A DNA stretch of 64,000 bases from PNON01 sp964387025 (GTDB lineage Bacteria; Chloroflexota; Anaerolineae; Anaerolineales; Anaerolineaceae): the NCBI GenBank assembly GCA_964387025.1, contig CAYLUZ010000007.1, positions 62,001 to 126,000 on the forward strand, read 5' to 3'. The notes under the pieces are model-generated. The model was not told where the DNA came from, did not search any database, and worked only from the letters and a program-made list of their open reading frames with translations. Of this stretch, positions 8,982 to 17,838 are shown in pieces; the stretch's first letter is position 1; each line of letters starts with the position of its first letter. The position numbers and the translations under genes were made by a program.

Positions 8982-8983
8982 AT

Positions 8984-10366
8984 ATGAGTGATTGGACTGG
9001 TAAACGAGTATTGATCATGGGAGCTGCCCGTCAGGGTCAGGCTCTTACTCGTTTTCTTTGCTCCAGGGGTGCATTTGTTGTCCTCAATGATTACCAGATT
9101 GAAGAAAAACTAAGCAGTGCAAAAGCAGCATTGCAAGACCTGGATATTCAATGGGTTACAGGTGGTCATCCATTAAGCATATTGGATGGAATCGACCTTG
9201 TCTGTTTATCAGGTGGAGTTCCACTCACCAATCCGATAGCAGTAGAAGCCAACTTTCGTGGTATCGGGATTTCGAATGATACCCAAATATTTATGGAAGA
9301 AGTACCCTGCAAGGTCATAGGCATCACCGGTTCCGCCGGGAAAACCACCACCACCACTCTGGTTGGCCGGATTGCAAAAGAAGGCATTTCCGCACCGAAC
9401 AAGGTATGGGTTGGAGGCAATATTGGGAATCCTTTGATCTCCAATGTGGATCAAATGAAAAAAGATGACCTGGTGATCATGGAGATTTCCAGTTTTCAAT
9501 TGGAGCAAATGACCATTTCTCCGAATATCGCAGTTGTTCTGAATATCACTCCTAATCACCTGGACCGACATGGCACTATGGAAGCCTATACAGAAGCAAA
9601 ATCCCGAATATTGTCTTTTCAAAAGAAGGGTGATTATGCCATCTTAAACCGGGACGATGAGGGATCAAGAAAACTTACAAGTCTCTGCAAAGGCCATATC
9701 ATCACATTTGGGCAAAAACAAGGTGATGATATGGCACCTTCAACCTTCGTCCAAGCCCACCAGGTATGCTATTCAGCTGCAGGATTGATAACCCCCTTAC
9801 TGGATGTATCCGATATACAACTTCGCGGAGAGCACAACCTAATGAATGTCCTGGCTGCTTGCGCAATTTCCTGTGCAGCAGGTTTCGGTGCAGAAGCAAT
9901 TCAAAAAGGACTGGCAGATTTTAGCGGCGTTCCACATCGGTTGCAATTTGTCCGGGAGTACAACGGAACTAGATGGTACAACGACTCAATAGCTACCGCT
10001 CCTGAGCGGACTATGGCAGCTTTAAGGTCATTCTCCGAGCCCATTATTCTGCTAGCTGGTGGACGAGATAAAGACTTGCCGTGGGAAGATTTCGCTGCCC
10101 TCGCTCATGAGCGGTTAACACACCTGATACTCTTTGGCGAAGCTGCAAATAAGATTTTTGATGCTGTATCAGCTTTCCATCATCAATCGTCCATTATAAC
10201 AATCGATAAGTGCTCATCTATGCAGGAAGGTTTAGCAAAAGCAAAAGAGTATGCAAAACCGGGATTTGTGGTCCTTTTATCCCCCGGTGGAACCAGTTTT
10301 GATGAATTTACAGATTTCGAACAGCGTGGAGAGGCTTTCATTCAATGGGTACAGCTACTTTCGTAA
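8984..10366 (+). CDS. murD: UDP-N-acetylmuramoylalanine--D-glutamate ligase
   Basis: 460 aa from the ATG at 8984 (MSDWTGKRVLIMG), which follows the mraY stop by two bases; a longer in-frame start at 8897 would run inside mraY and adds nothing family-like. It has the N-terminal Rossmann-like domain, the ATP loop GITGSAGKTTTT near 113-124, NITPNHLDRHGTM, and the C-terminal YNDSIATAPERTMAALRSF and L-A-G-G-R-D-K-D motifs typical of MurD. It adds D-Glu to UDP-MurNAc-L-Ala. The 3' end overlaps ftsW by 22 bases. Confidence 0.95.
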   Translation: MSDWTGKRVLIMGAARQGQALTRFLCSRGAFVVLNDYQIEEKLSSAKAALQDLDIQWVTGGHPLSILDGIDLVCLSGGVPLTNPIAVEANFRGIGISNDTQIFMEEVPCKVIGITGSAGKTTTTTLVGRIAKEGISAPNKVWVGGNIGNPLISNVDQMKKDDLVIMEISSFQLEQMTISPNIAVVLNITPNHLDRHGTMEAYTEAKSRILSFQKKGDYAILNRDDEGSRKLTSLCKGHIITFGQKQGDDMAPSTFVQAHQVCYSAAGLITPLLDVSDIQLRGEHNLMNVLAACAISCAAGFGAEAIQKGLADFSGVPHRLQFVREYNGTRWYNDSIATAPERTMAALRSFSEPIILLAGGRDKDLPWEDFAALAHERLTHLILFGEAANKIFDAVSAFHHQSSIITIDKCSSMQEGLAKAKEYAKPGFVVLLSPGGTSFDEFTDFEQRGEAFIQWVQLLS

Positions 10367-11598
10367 AATCAACCACACCAAAAAGTGCCGTAGCAGGGAC
10401 ATCGAATATTAAGTTACATGTCGACGTACCGCTATTACTCATTGTACTGGCTCTGTTAACATATGGATTAGTAATGCTTTATTCTGCCAGTTGGGATTTT
10501 GCAGTCGTTCATGACATGCCAGCAACTGCTATCTTTATTAAACAGATTCGATGGGTAGTTCTGGGTTTAGCCCTGGCGACTATTATCTCAATGATCGATT
10601 ACCACAAGTACCAGAAATTCATCATTGTGATCATGGGCGGAACAATCGGTATGCTGTTACTGGTGCTGGTTTTTGGTCGGGGAGATGCAGGTCCCGCACG
10701 TGGGTTATTAAATGGATCAGTACAACCTTCCGAACTCGCAAAACTGATCATGGTGATCTATTTATCCTTCTGGCTGTATTCAAAACGAACAAAGATAAAG
10801 ACTTTTGGTTTCGGATTATTCCCAGTGGTTGCCATACTTGGAATTGTAGGTGGACTCATTCTGTTGCAACCTGATTTGAGTGCTGCTGCAACTGTAATTT
10901 TGATTGGCGGATTGTTATTTTTCCTTGCCGGTGCTGAATGGCGTCAGATCATTCTTGCTCTCGCTGCAGTCGCCCTCATCGGTTGGCTGGGGTTGAAGGT
11001 CTACGATACAGGTGCTACTCGTTTACAGGACTACCTCACCGGTTTACAGGATATGACGAAATCCTCCTACCATGTGATGCGCGCCATGGAAGCGGTCATC
11101 AATGGCGGCTGGTTTGGGGTTGGTATTGGTCAATCCAATGTCAAGTTTACCGGTCTTCCATTCCCATATACAGACAGTATCTTTGCTGTCATTGTTGAAG
11201 AAATGGGATTGCTCGGAGCAGCAGGAGTAGTTCTTCTATTTGGTTTACTTCTTTGGAGAGGATTAAGTATCGCCAGAAATGCACCTGACCAATTAGGGTC
11301 GTTGTTGGCTTCAGGTATTACCTTCTGGATAGTGTTGGAAGCGATGTTGAACATGGCAGTAATTATCGGGCTGTTTCCTTTTGCAGGTAACGCGCTGCCA
11401 TTCTTCAGTGCTGGTGGCTCGAACCTTGTAACAACTTTAATGGCGGTAGGTATTCTGATGAATATCTCCCGCACAAATTTGGCGAATGAAGCCAAGGATG
11501 GGAGTGCTTTCAGTGCGGTTGTTGATTTGCGCAGGTGGAACGGGCGGCGGCGTGTATCCCGCACTAGCCGTTCTTCAGGCTCTGAACGACAGGGTTGA
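10345..11598 (+). CDS. ftsW: Lipid II polymerase / SEDS protein FtsW
   Basis: 417 aa, ten predicted transmembrane helices, SEDS family. Diagnostic stretches are LMLYSAS-like VMLYSASWDFAV near residue 45, the extracytoplasmic G(V)GIGQSNVKF loop near 255, T-D-S-I-F-A-V-I-V-E-E-M-G near 275, and NALPFFSAGGSNLV near 350. FtsW polymerises lipid II with the class B PBP at the septum. The ~35-residue C-terminal tail is Arg/Ser-rich and lies in DNA that also encodes the start of murG in another frame, so the tail is probably unconstrained. Confidence 0.95.
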   Translation: MGTATFVKSTTPKSAVAGTSNIKLHVDVPLLLIVLALLTYGLVMLYSASWDFAVVHDMPATAIFIKQIRWVVLGLALATIISMIDYHKYQKFIIVIMGGTIGMLLLVLVFGRGDAGPARGLLNGSVQPSELAKLIMVIYLSFWLYSKRTKIKTFGFGLFPVVAILGIVGGLILLQPDLSAAATVILIGGLLFFLAGAEWRQIILALAAVALIGWLGLKVYDTGATRLQDYLTGLQDMTKSSYHVMRAMEAVINGGWFGVGIGQSNVKFTGLPFPYTDSIFAVIVEEMGLLGAAGVVLLFGLLLWRGLSIARNAPDQLGSLLASGITFWIVLEAMLNMAVIIGLFPFAGNALPFFSAGGSNLVTTLMAVGILMNISRTNLANEAKDGSAFSAVVDLRRWNGRRRVSRTSRSSGSERQG

Positions 11599-12616
11599 TC
11601 AGGTGCTCTGGGTTGGAGCAGAAGGCGGAATAGAGGCGGATATGGTCAAACGGGAAAACATCGCGTTTGAGACAATTCCTGCTGCCGGCATTCATGGTAT
11701 CGGAATAAAATCCCTCCCCGGGAATGTTTTGCGATTAACAAGAGGCTATTTTGCTTCCCGCAGAATTCTCAAATCTTTCAAACCAGATGTACTTTTTTTC
11801 ACCGGCGGATACGTTGCTGTACCAATGGCATTAGCGGGTATCCCTCTCCAATCATTGCTTTATGTTCCGGATATAGAGCCAGGCTTGGCACTAAAAACTC
11901 TCGCCCGATTCTCTGACCAAATCGCATTGACAACACCAGAATCGCAGATCTATTTTTCTGGACATCGGAATACCAGAGTTACCGGATACCCCACCAGAGT
12001 TACTTTCTCAGAGTGGACAAGAGAAAAAGCAGAACAACTTTTCAATCTCTCAAAGAAAAAACCGGTTGTTCTGATCTTTGGTGGAAGCAAAGGCGCACGA
12101 TCAATAAACCAGGTGGTGGAAAAACATCTGGATGAATTACTCAGTTTCGCCCAGATCATCCACATATCTGGACAGTTGGATTTCGCGGTGGCTGAACAGA
12201 GTCGGGAAAAACTCTCAGATGACATGAGAGCGAATTACCATCTTTATCCTTACTTGCATGATATGGGCGCTGCTCTAGCAGCCGCAGATCTGGCAATTTC
12301 CCGTGCTGGAGCCTCCACCCTTGGAGAATATCCCCTCCTTGGCCTACCAGCCATCCTGGTTCCGTATCCATATGCTTGGCGATATCAGAAAGGGAATGCA
12401 GACTATCTCTCAAAACATGGTGCTGCCTTAGTCCTTGAAGATAGCCGTTTAGGGGATGCGCTTTTACCATTAGTCAAATCAATACTGGCAGATCCGCAAA
12501 AGTTATCACAGATGCGCAATTCAATGAAATCCCTTGCTGTACCAGGTGCATCTGACAGAATCGCTGAAATGCTTGTTGATCTTTCAAACAAGAAAACTGG
12601 AAGGATACAGCCATGA
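11513..12616 (+). CDS. murG: MurG-type undecaprenyl-PP-MurNAc-pentapeptide-UDP-GlcNAc transferase
   Basis: About 367 aa from the GTG at 11513, which has GGGAG eight bases upstream and gives the normal N-terminus VRLLICAGGTGG; ATGs at 11486 and 11498 are alternatives. A GT-B fold is indicated by the N-terminal Gly-rich loop, FTGGYVAVP near 95, GGSKGARSINQ near 190, and the donor-site SRAGASTLGE near 265. It converts lipid I to lipid II on the inner membrane face. Two usually conserved spots differ: GGTGGH is GGTGGG and the HEQN motif reads VPDI. Context makes MurG the best call. It overlaps ftsW by 86 bases. Confidence 0.88.
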   Translation: MRLLICAGGTGGGVYPALAVLQALNDRVDQVLWVGAEGGIEADMVKRENIAFETIPAAGIHGIGIKSLPGNVLRLTRGYFASRRILKSFKPDVLFFTGGYVAVPMALAGIPLQSLLYVPDIEPGLALKTLARFSDQIALTTPESQIYFSGHRNTRVTGYPTRVTFSEWTREKAEQLFNLSKKKPVVLIFGGSKGARSINQVVEKHLDELLSFAQIIHISGQLDFAVAEQSREKLSDDMRANYHLYPYLHDMGAALAAADLAISRAGASTLGEYPLLGLPAILVPYPYAWRYQKGNADYLSKHGAALVLEDSRLGDALLPLVKSILADPQKLSQMRNSMKSLAVPGASDRIAEMLVDLSNKKTGRIQP

Positions 12617-13152
12617 TCAGCCTGACCTTCATGTTCTGGTTATTTGTTCTTCTTTTTGCCATTATCGGTGCGACCCGTGGTTGGGCAAAAGAGATCCTGG
12701 TTACCTTCGCGGTGATCCTCAGCCTTTTCCTGATCACGATCATTGAAAAATTTGCCCCGATCATCACTGAAACTGTAGCCCACAGTGGGAATTCAGGCGC
12801 CTTTTGGCTTCGTTTTATCATCATTGTTGGTTTGGTGTTCTTTGGTTACCAATCCCCCAACCTGCCCCGCTTATCCGAATCACCCAAATTTGTTCGTGAG
12901 CACCTGCAGGATACATTATTAGGATTGTTCTTAGGAGTGGTCAACGGTTTCTTGATCTTTGGTTCCATCTGGTACTTTTTACACCAGGCTGATTATCCGA
13001 TCAGTTATATTGCAGCACCGATAAAAGGGACTGTCATGGGAGATGCAGCCCTCAAAATGATCCCCTTCCTTGCACCAGCCTGGTTGGGAACACCCCTCAT
13101 TTATTTTGTCACTGCTTTGGCATTTGGGTTTGTAATCATTATTTTCTTATGA
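12613..13152 (+). CDS. CvpA-family membrane protein
   Basis: 179 aa with four to five hydrophobic helices. The N-terminal GATRGWAKEIL matches the G-x-x-R-G-x-x-(K/R)-E pattern of CvpA/colicin V production proteins, and the later L-L-G-L-F-L-G-V-V-N-G helix also fits. The start overlaps the murG stop by 4 bases (ATGA), and murC overlaps its end by 4, so it is translationally coupled within the wall operon. CvpA proteins are known to affect envelope homeostasis, but a defined biochemical role is lacking. Confidence 0.75.
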   Translation: MISLTFMFWLFVLLFAIIGATRGWAKEILVTFAVILSLFLITIIEKFAPIITETVAHSGNSGAFWLRFIIIVGLVFFGYQSPNLPRLSESPKFVREHLQDTLLGLFLGVVNGFLIFGSIWYFLHQADYPISYIAAPIKGTVMGDAALKMIPFLAPAWLGTPLIYFVTALAFGFVIIIFL

Positions 13153-14537
13153 AAAAACACATTCATCTCATTGGAATTGGTGGTACCGGGCTCTCTGCAA
13201 TTGCACGGCTGTTGCAGCAGAGTGGATTTTCTGTTAGCGGATCTGACCAGATGATGAGCCCGCTTGCAGAAGCCCTGATTCAGGATGGGATAAAGGTCAC
13301 AATCGGACATAAGGCTGAAAATATCATCGGCGCAGATATCATCGTACGCTCATCAGCCATTTCCGATGAAAATCCGGAAGTACTTGCGGGACGTGAGAAA
13401 ATAATTCCAGTCCTCAAACGATCAGAATTTCTGGGTCAGTTCATGGAATCGAAGATCGGAATCGCTGTAGCCGGGACTCATGGAAAAACAACGACGACCG
13501 GGATGATCGCCTGGATGTTGTATGAATTGGGAATGGATCCTTCCTTTATTGTTGGGGGAACCATCAACCAGCTGAATACAAATGCCCAGGCGGGTAAAGG
13601 CAAATATTTCGTCATGGAAGCGGATGAATACGACCGGATGTTTCTGGGGTTGAAACCGGACATCAGCGTAATCACTTTTATGGAACACGACCACCCTGAT
13701 TGTTTCCCAACCCTGACTGATTATTACCAGGCATTTGATGAATTTGTTTCTTCAACCAGATCCGGTGGAACTGTGCTCGTATGTGGCGATCATGAGAATC
13801 TTCTAAAGCTCCAGCTTAATGCTACCAATCAGGGGTTGAATTCTGTTAGTTACGGGTTTAACGAAAATTGCGACTACCAGGCAGTAAACCTCATCCTTTC
13901 GGCTGATGGGAACTACTCATTTGATTTTGTTCTGAAGACACCCGAGGGTGTTAAGGTTTTAGGAAAGAGCATTTCCATCACCCTGCCAGGTAAACATAAT
14001 TTACTTAATACGCTTGCCTCTCTAAGTGTCGCCGATCTGTTACACCTTGACATTGATCAGTCAGCGACAGCAGTTGCTAAATTCACCGGTACCGGGCGTC
14101 GTTTTGAAATCGTGGCCACAGTGAATGGAATTACTCTAATCGATGACTACGCGCATCATCCGACTGAGATAAAAAGCACTCTCGCAGCCACCCGCTCCCG
14201 ATATCAACACAACCGGATATGGGCGATCTGGCAGCCACATACCTATTCCCGTACCCGCCTACTTGAAAATGAATTCATCAACGCCTTTTCTGAGGCAGAT
14301 GAAGTTATTGTCACTGAGATCTACGCATCCCGTGAAAAAAAAGAGGAGTATTCATCAAATCAACTTGTCAGGCAAATGAATCAGAAAAATACCCACTTTA
14401 TCCCAGAACTTGCAACTGTAGTAAATACACTCCGGAAGGAACTTCGCCCAGGTGATGTGGTGGTCGTTCTTTCAGCAGGAGATGCAAATCTGGTAAATAA
14501 AGCGTTGGCAGAATCACTGCCTGAAAGGAAGAATTAA
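13149..14537 (+). CDS. murC: UDP-N-acetylmuramate--L-alanine ligase
   Basis: 462 aa. It has the N-terminal GIGGTGLSAIARLL nucleotide-like loop, S-G-S-D-Q, the ATP loop AGTHGKTTTTGMI near 107-119, EADEYDRMF near 160, F-M-E-H-D-H-P-D, and the C-terminal DDYAHHPTEI near 332 plus QPHTYSRT. All are MurC hallmarks. It adds the first L-Ala to UDP-MurNAc. It overlaps the CvpA-like gene by 4 bases. A small ORF begins directly after its stop. Confidence 0.97.
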   Translation: MKKHIHLIGIGGTGLSAIARLLQQSGFSVSGSDQMMSPLAEALIQDGIKVTIGHKAENIIGADIIVRSSAISDENPEVLAGREKIIPVLKRSEFLGQFMESKIGIAVAGTHGKTTTTGMIAWMLYELGMDPSFIVGGTINQLNTNAQAGKGKYFVMEADEYDRMFLGLKPDISVITFMEHDHPDCFPTLTDYYQAFDEFVSSTRSGGTVLVCGDHENLLKLQLNATNQGLNSVSYGFNENCDYQAVNLILSADGNYSFDFVLKTPEGVKVLGKSISITLPGKHNLLNTLASLSVADLLHLDIDQSATAVAKFTGTGRRFEIVATVNGITLIDDYAHHPTEIKSTLAATRSRYQHNRIWAIWQPHTYSRTRLLENEFINAFSEADEVIVTEIYASREKKEEYSSNQLVRQMNQKNTHFIPELATVVNTLRKELRPGDVVVVLSAGDANLVNKALAESLPERKN

Positions 14538-14726
14538 ATGGCTTCGAAAGATATTCAAACCAATACACAGCGGTATCAGGTTTCTAATAACCCATTAAAT
14601 GCCATGAATACAGAGATCAAACTCACATCTCCTAAACCACAGGTGAAATACTTTGAAGGAGATTTGAACGATAAAGAACGAAAACAGGTCGTAATGAAAT
14701 TGATCCGTTTTCTAAAGGCATCATAA
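14538..14726 (+). CDS. Small 62-aa protein between murC and murB, unknown
   Basis: An ORF of 62 codons starting at the base after the murC stop and ending 17 bases before murB, with a GGAAG ribosome site inside the murC end. The protein is hydrophilic (N-terminal Gln/Asn/Thr-rich, C-terminal KERKQVVMKLIRFLKAS amphipathic and basic) with no signal peptide or membrane helix. It fills the gap exactly, in the operon direction, which argues for a real cotranslated gene. I do not recognise a family and it could be lineage-specific. Confidence 0.55.
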   Translation: MASKDIQTNTQRYQVSNNPLNAMNTEIKLTSPKPQVKYFEGDLNDKERKQVVMKLIRFLKAS

Positions 14727-14743
14727 GGATATAGGAATTCTAA

Positions 14744-15667
14744 ATGCAAGATCAGATGAAAACCTTACGCGAGACATTGGGTGACCGGCTAATGGAAAAC
14801 ATTCCACTGGCCAGGTACACTACTGCCCGTGTTGGTGGACTTGCTGCTGGACTGGTTTCCGTTGAAACCATCACGGATCTTGTTCAACTTGTTCAACTCG
14901 TACATAAAAATGCTATTCAATACAAGTTATTGGGTGAAGGTTCAAATATCCTGGTCAGCGACTCGGGTTTCGATGGCTTGATCATTGTGAATCATACTCA
15001 CGAAATTGACTTTGATCTCCCCCTGGCCTCTCCCCTGGTCAGGGCAGATTCTGGTGTGAATATGGTCACCCTATCCCGCAAGATTGCCGAACACGGCTTG
15101 AGCGGGTTCGAATGGGCCTGTGGAATCCCGGGAACGGTGGGCGGGGCAGTATACGGGAATGCTGGAGCAAATGGTTCTGACATCCATTTTAACCTGGTTA
15201 CGGCTGACATTTTAATCCCGGGCGGCGTGACTGAAACCTGGGCTTGTGAAGAATTCCAGTATTCATACCGGAGCAGTATTTTAAAAAGAGATAACAAAAA
15301 TACCATTGTCCTGGGTGCAACTTTCCGGATGGAGAAGCAAGACCCAACCGTAATAAAAAACAAAATGGCAGAGTTTACCTCCAAACGAAAAGATTCACAG
15401 CCTTCCGGTGCGAGCCTGGGTTCCATCTTCAAGAATCCAACGGGAGATTTCGCTGGAAGGCTCATCGAGGAAGCAGGATTAAAAGGTAAACGTATCGGTG
15501 GCGTGGAAGTCAGCACCAAACATGCCAATTTTATCCTCAGCGGGAGTAAAGCCTCTGCGATGGATATATTTCACCTGATCAAGCATGTCCAGGGTGAAGT
15601 TCAGAAGAAATTTGGAATTTTATTGGAAACAGAAATTGAATTTTTAGGCAAATTTGATTCGGAGTGA
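14744..15667 (+). CDS. murB: UDP-N-acetylenolpyruvoylglucosamine reductase
   Basis: 307 aa. An FAD-binding domain with GEGSNILVSDSGFDG near 65, GIPGTVGGAVYGNAGA near 125, and the substrate domain with GSIFKNP near 226, whose Ser is the proton donor in MurB. It reduces UDP-GlcNAc-enolpyruvate to UDP-MurNAc with NADPH. The ATG at 14744 has AGGAAT upstream. It overlaps an upstream candidate start of ddl, but the preferred ddl start lies 4 bases past its stop. Confidence 0.96.
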   Translation: MQDQMKTLRETLGDRLMENIPLARYTTARVGGLAAGLVSVETITDLVQLVQLVHKNAIQYKLLGEGSNILVSDSGFDGLIIVNHTHEIDFDLPLASPLVRADSGVNMVTLSRKIAEHGLSGFEWACGIPGTVGGAVYGNAGANGSDIHFNLVTADILIPGGVTETWACEEFQYSYRSSILKRDNKNTIVLGATFRMEKQDPTVIKNKMAEFTSKRKDSQPSGASLGSIFKNPTGDFAGRLIEEAGLKGKRIGGVEVSTKHANFILSGSKASAMDIFHLIKHVQGEVQKKFGILLETEIEFLGKFDSE

Positions 15668-15671
15668 ATTA

Positions 15672-16793
15672 ATGAGTAAGAAATTAAAACTCGGCGTAAT
15701 TTTTGGCGGTAGATCTGGAGAACATGAAGTCTCTCTCATGTCTGCCCGTTCAGTTCTCAGCGTGATCGATAGGGAGAAATATGAAGTATTCCCCATCGGG
15801 ATCACTCTGGAAGGACGCTGGGTTGTTGGGGAAAACCTGCTGGATCTTCTGGCTGACAAGAAAACATCCAAACTTTCTGGTGCAGCAATTTTTGGCGATC
15901 CAACCCGGCCAGGTCTATATCAACTCCATTCTGTTTCCGGTGACGAAATTGTTTTCAAGTTGACCAATCTGGACATCATTTTCCCTGTATTACATGGTAC
16001 TTACGGCGAGGACGGAACATTGCAAGGTATGTTGGAAATGGCCGATGTAGCTTACGTTGGCTCCGGTGTTCTCGGATCCTCTGTGGCGATGGATAAAGCG
16101 CTATTTAAAGATCTGATGCGCGCCAATAATATTCCGGTAGTTCCTTCCATTTTGGTTTTACGTTCTCAAATCGAAAATGACCTGCAAACTGTGGTCAAGC
16201 AGGCTGAAAAGGTTGCAGGGTACCCGTTATTTGTGAAACCATCAAACATGGGTTCTTCAGTTGGAGTCAACAAATGCGCAAACCGTTCGGACCTGATGGA
16301 AGGTTTGATCGATGCAGCTCAATACGACCGCCGAATCTTGATCGAAAAAGGTGTTGACGCCAGGGAGATCGAAATCAGCGTATTAGGCAATGATCAACCT
16401 CAGGTATCCATTCCAGGCGAGGTCCGACCAAATGCGGATTTCTACTCTTACGAAGCGAAGTATATCCTCCCGGACTCCGAGTTGATCATTCCGGCCGTGC
16501 TGACACAAGATCAAATCACCCAAATTCAGATGTTCGCAAAGCTTGCATATACCGCTGCAGATTGTGCAGGCATGGCCAGGGCAGATTTCCTATTGGATAA
16601 AAAATCGGGCGAGATCTACTTAAATGAGATCAATACCATTCCAGGTTTCACGAAAATCTCTATGTATCCCAAATTATGGGAAGCGTCCGGTCTGCCATAT
16701 CCACAATTGATCGATCGATTAATTGAGTTGGCTATGGAAAGAAAATCAGATCGCGAACATACCGTCCATCAATTCAGGAGCAAACAATCATGA
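15672..16793 (+). CDS. ddl: D-alanine--D-alanine ligase
   Basis: 373 aa from the ATG at 15672 (MSKKLKLGVIFGG), preceded by GGAG; an in-frame ATG at 15654 lies inside murB. It shows the ATP-grasp ligase fold with GGRSGEHEVSLMSA, H-G-T-Y-G-E-D-G, KPSNMGSSVGV, a FYSYEAKY lid containing the Tyr that goes with D-Ala specificity, and LNEINTIPG with the metal ligands. It supplies D-Ala-D-Ala to MurF. Nothing points to a D-Lac or D-Ser variant. Confidence 0.96.
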   Translation: MSKKLKLGVIFGGRSGEHEVSLMSARSVLSVIDREKYEVFPIGITLEGRWVVGENLLDLLADKKTSKLSGAAIFGDPTRPGLYQLHSVSGDEIVFKLTNLDIIFPVLHGTYGEDGTLQGMLEMADVAYVGSGVLGSSVAMDKALFKDLMRANNIPVVPSILVLRSQIENDLQTVVKQAEKVAGYPLFVKPSNMGSSVGVNKCANRSDLMEGLIDAAQYDRRILIEKGVDAREIEISVLGNDQPQVSIPGEVRPNADFYSYEAKYILPDSELIIPAVLTQDQITQIQMFAKLAYTAADCAGMARADFLLDKKSGEIYLNEINTIPGFTKISMYPKLWEASGLPYPQLIDRLIELAMERKSDREHTVHQFRSKQS

Positions 16794-17836
16794 TCGGCAG
16801 CCGAAAACCCAATACTCGTGCCGACCATGTACGGACCCGCCGCGTCAAAGAGATGAAGCAACGGGTGTTCATTGCTACCGGTGTGGCAAAGAAACCGTCG
16901 CAAAATGCACCTATCTATTCCCGCAACGGAGAAGATACTGTTCCTATCAGGCAAAAGGCGCATAAACGAACAAGACGGAAGTTCTTCTATGCATTCAAGA
17001 ATGGGGTTGAGATCAAATTACCCGCTTTCCCGGTCTTTAAACCAGGATGGAGATTAGTTTCTGCCGCCATATTTGGATTGTCCGCATTTTGTATCTATTT
17101 CTTCTGGACATCACCTTTCTTCAGGGTGAACCAGATCCATTTATCCGGTGCTGAACGAGTAACACAGGAAGAAATTGAAAGCATTATTCCGATCAAAGGC
17201 GAGAAAATATTAGGCGTTTTTCCCGGTCCTATCGAAAAGGTAATAAAGAATACCTACCCTGTCATAGCTGATGTCAGTGTGGTGATTGGTTGGCCTTCCT
17301 CCATCTCCATCCAGGTTAAAGAACGTGTTCCAGTTCTGGTTTGGAGTCAAGACGATGTCACGCGATGGATATCGGCCGACGGTGTAGCTTTTGACCCCAA
17401 AGGTGAAGCTGAAGGATTGATCTCCATTACTGCAGCCGGGAATCCGCCATCCGGTGGATATAACCTGAATGTATTACAGCAGGAAGGTAAAAAATCTCTT
17501 GCAAGTATGGTTTTACCTGCGCAGAAAACAACAGATGTAAAGGAAATAGCTGAAATTCCCGCGCAGATATTCATCGACCCTGAATTGATCCCGGCTATCC
17601 AGTCAATGGCAAAACAGGCTCCTCAGGGTGTTTCACTTGTCTACAGTCCCATGTATGGTATTGGCTGGTTCGATACCCAGGGTTGGAAAGTATTTTTTGG
17701 TATGCAGCCCGATGAAATGTCGCAAAAATTAGCCTCATACCAGGTTGTTGTCCAAAATTTATTGAGTAAAGATATCCATCCGAAGTTGATCTCGATGGAG
17801 AATTTATATGCGCCATATTATCGGACGGAGCAATAG
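16790..17836 (+). CDS. ftsQ: Cell-division protein FtsQ/DivIB
   Basis: 348 aa. A long basic cytoplasmic N-terminus (~80 residues, many Arg/Lys), one membrane helix near 85-107 (SAAIFGLSAFCIYFFW), then a POTRA-type domain starting FFRVNQIHLSGAERVTQEEI, and a beta domain. This is the bitopic FtsQ plan. It is part of the FtsQLB complex that gates septal synthesis. The start overlaps ddl by 4 bases and ftsA follows by 2. The N-terminal tail is longer than in E. coli. Confidence 0.9.
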   Translation: MIGSRKPNTRADHVRTRRVKEMKQRVFIATGVAKKPSQNAPIYSRNGEDTVPIRQKAHKRTRRKFFYAFKNGVEIKLPAFPVFKPGWRLVSAAIFGLSAFCIYFFWTSPFFRVNQIHLSGAERVTQEEIESIIPIKGEKILGVFPGPIEKVIKNTYPVIADVSVVIGWPSSISIQVKERVPVLVWSQDDVTRWISADGVAFDPKGEAEGLISITAAGNPPSGGYNLNVLQQEGKKSLASMVLPAQKTTDVKEIAEIPAQIFIDPELIPAIQSMAKQAPQGVSLVYSPMYGIGWFDTQGWKVFFGMQPDEMSQKLASYQVVVQNLLSKDIHPKLISMENLYAPYYRTEQ

Positions 17837-17838
17837 CC

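Noticed and set aside
8897..8983. Upstream extension of murD into mraY
   Set aside because: The extra 29 codons overlap mraY and are unlike MurD; the ATG at 8984 gives the normal N-terminus.
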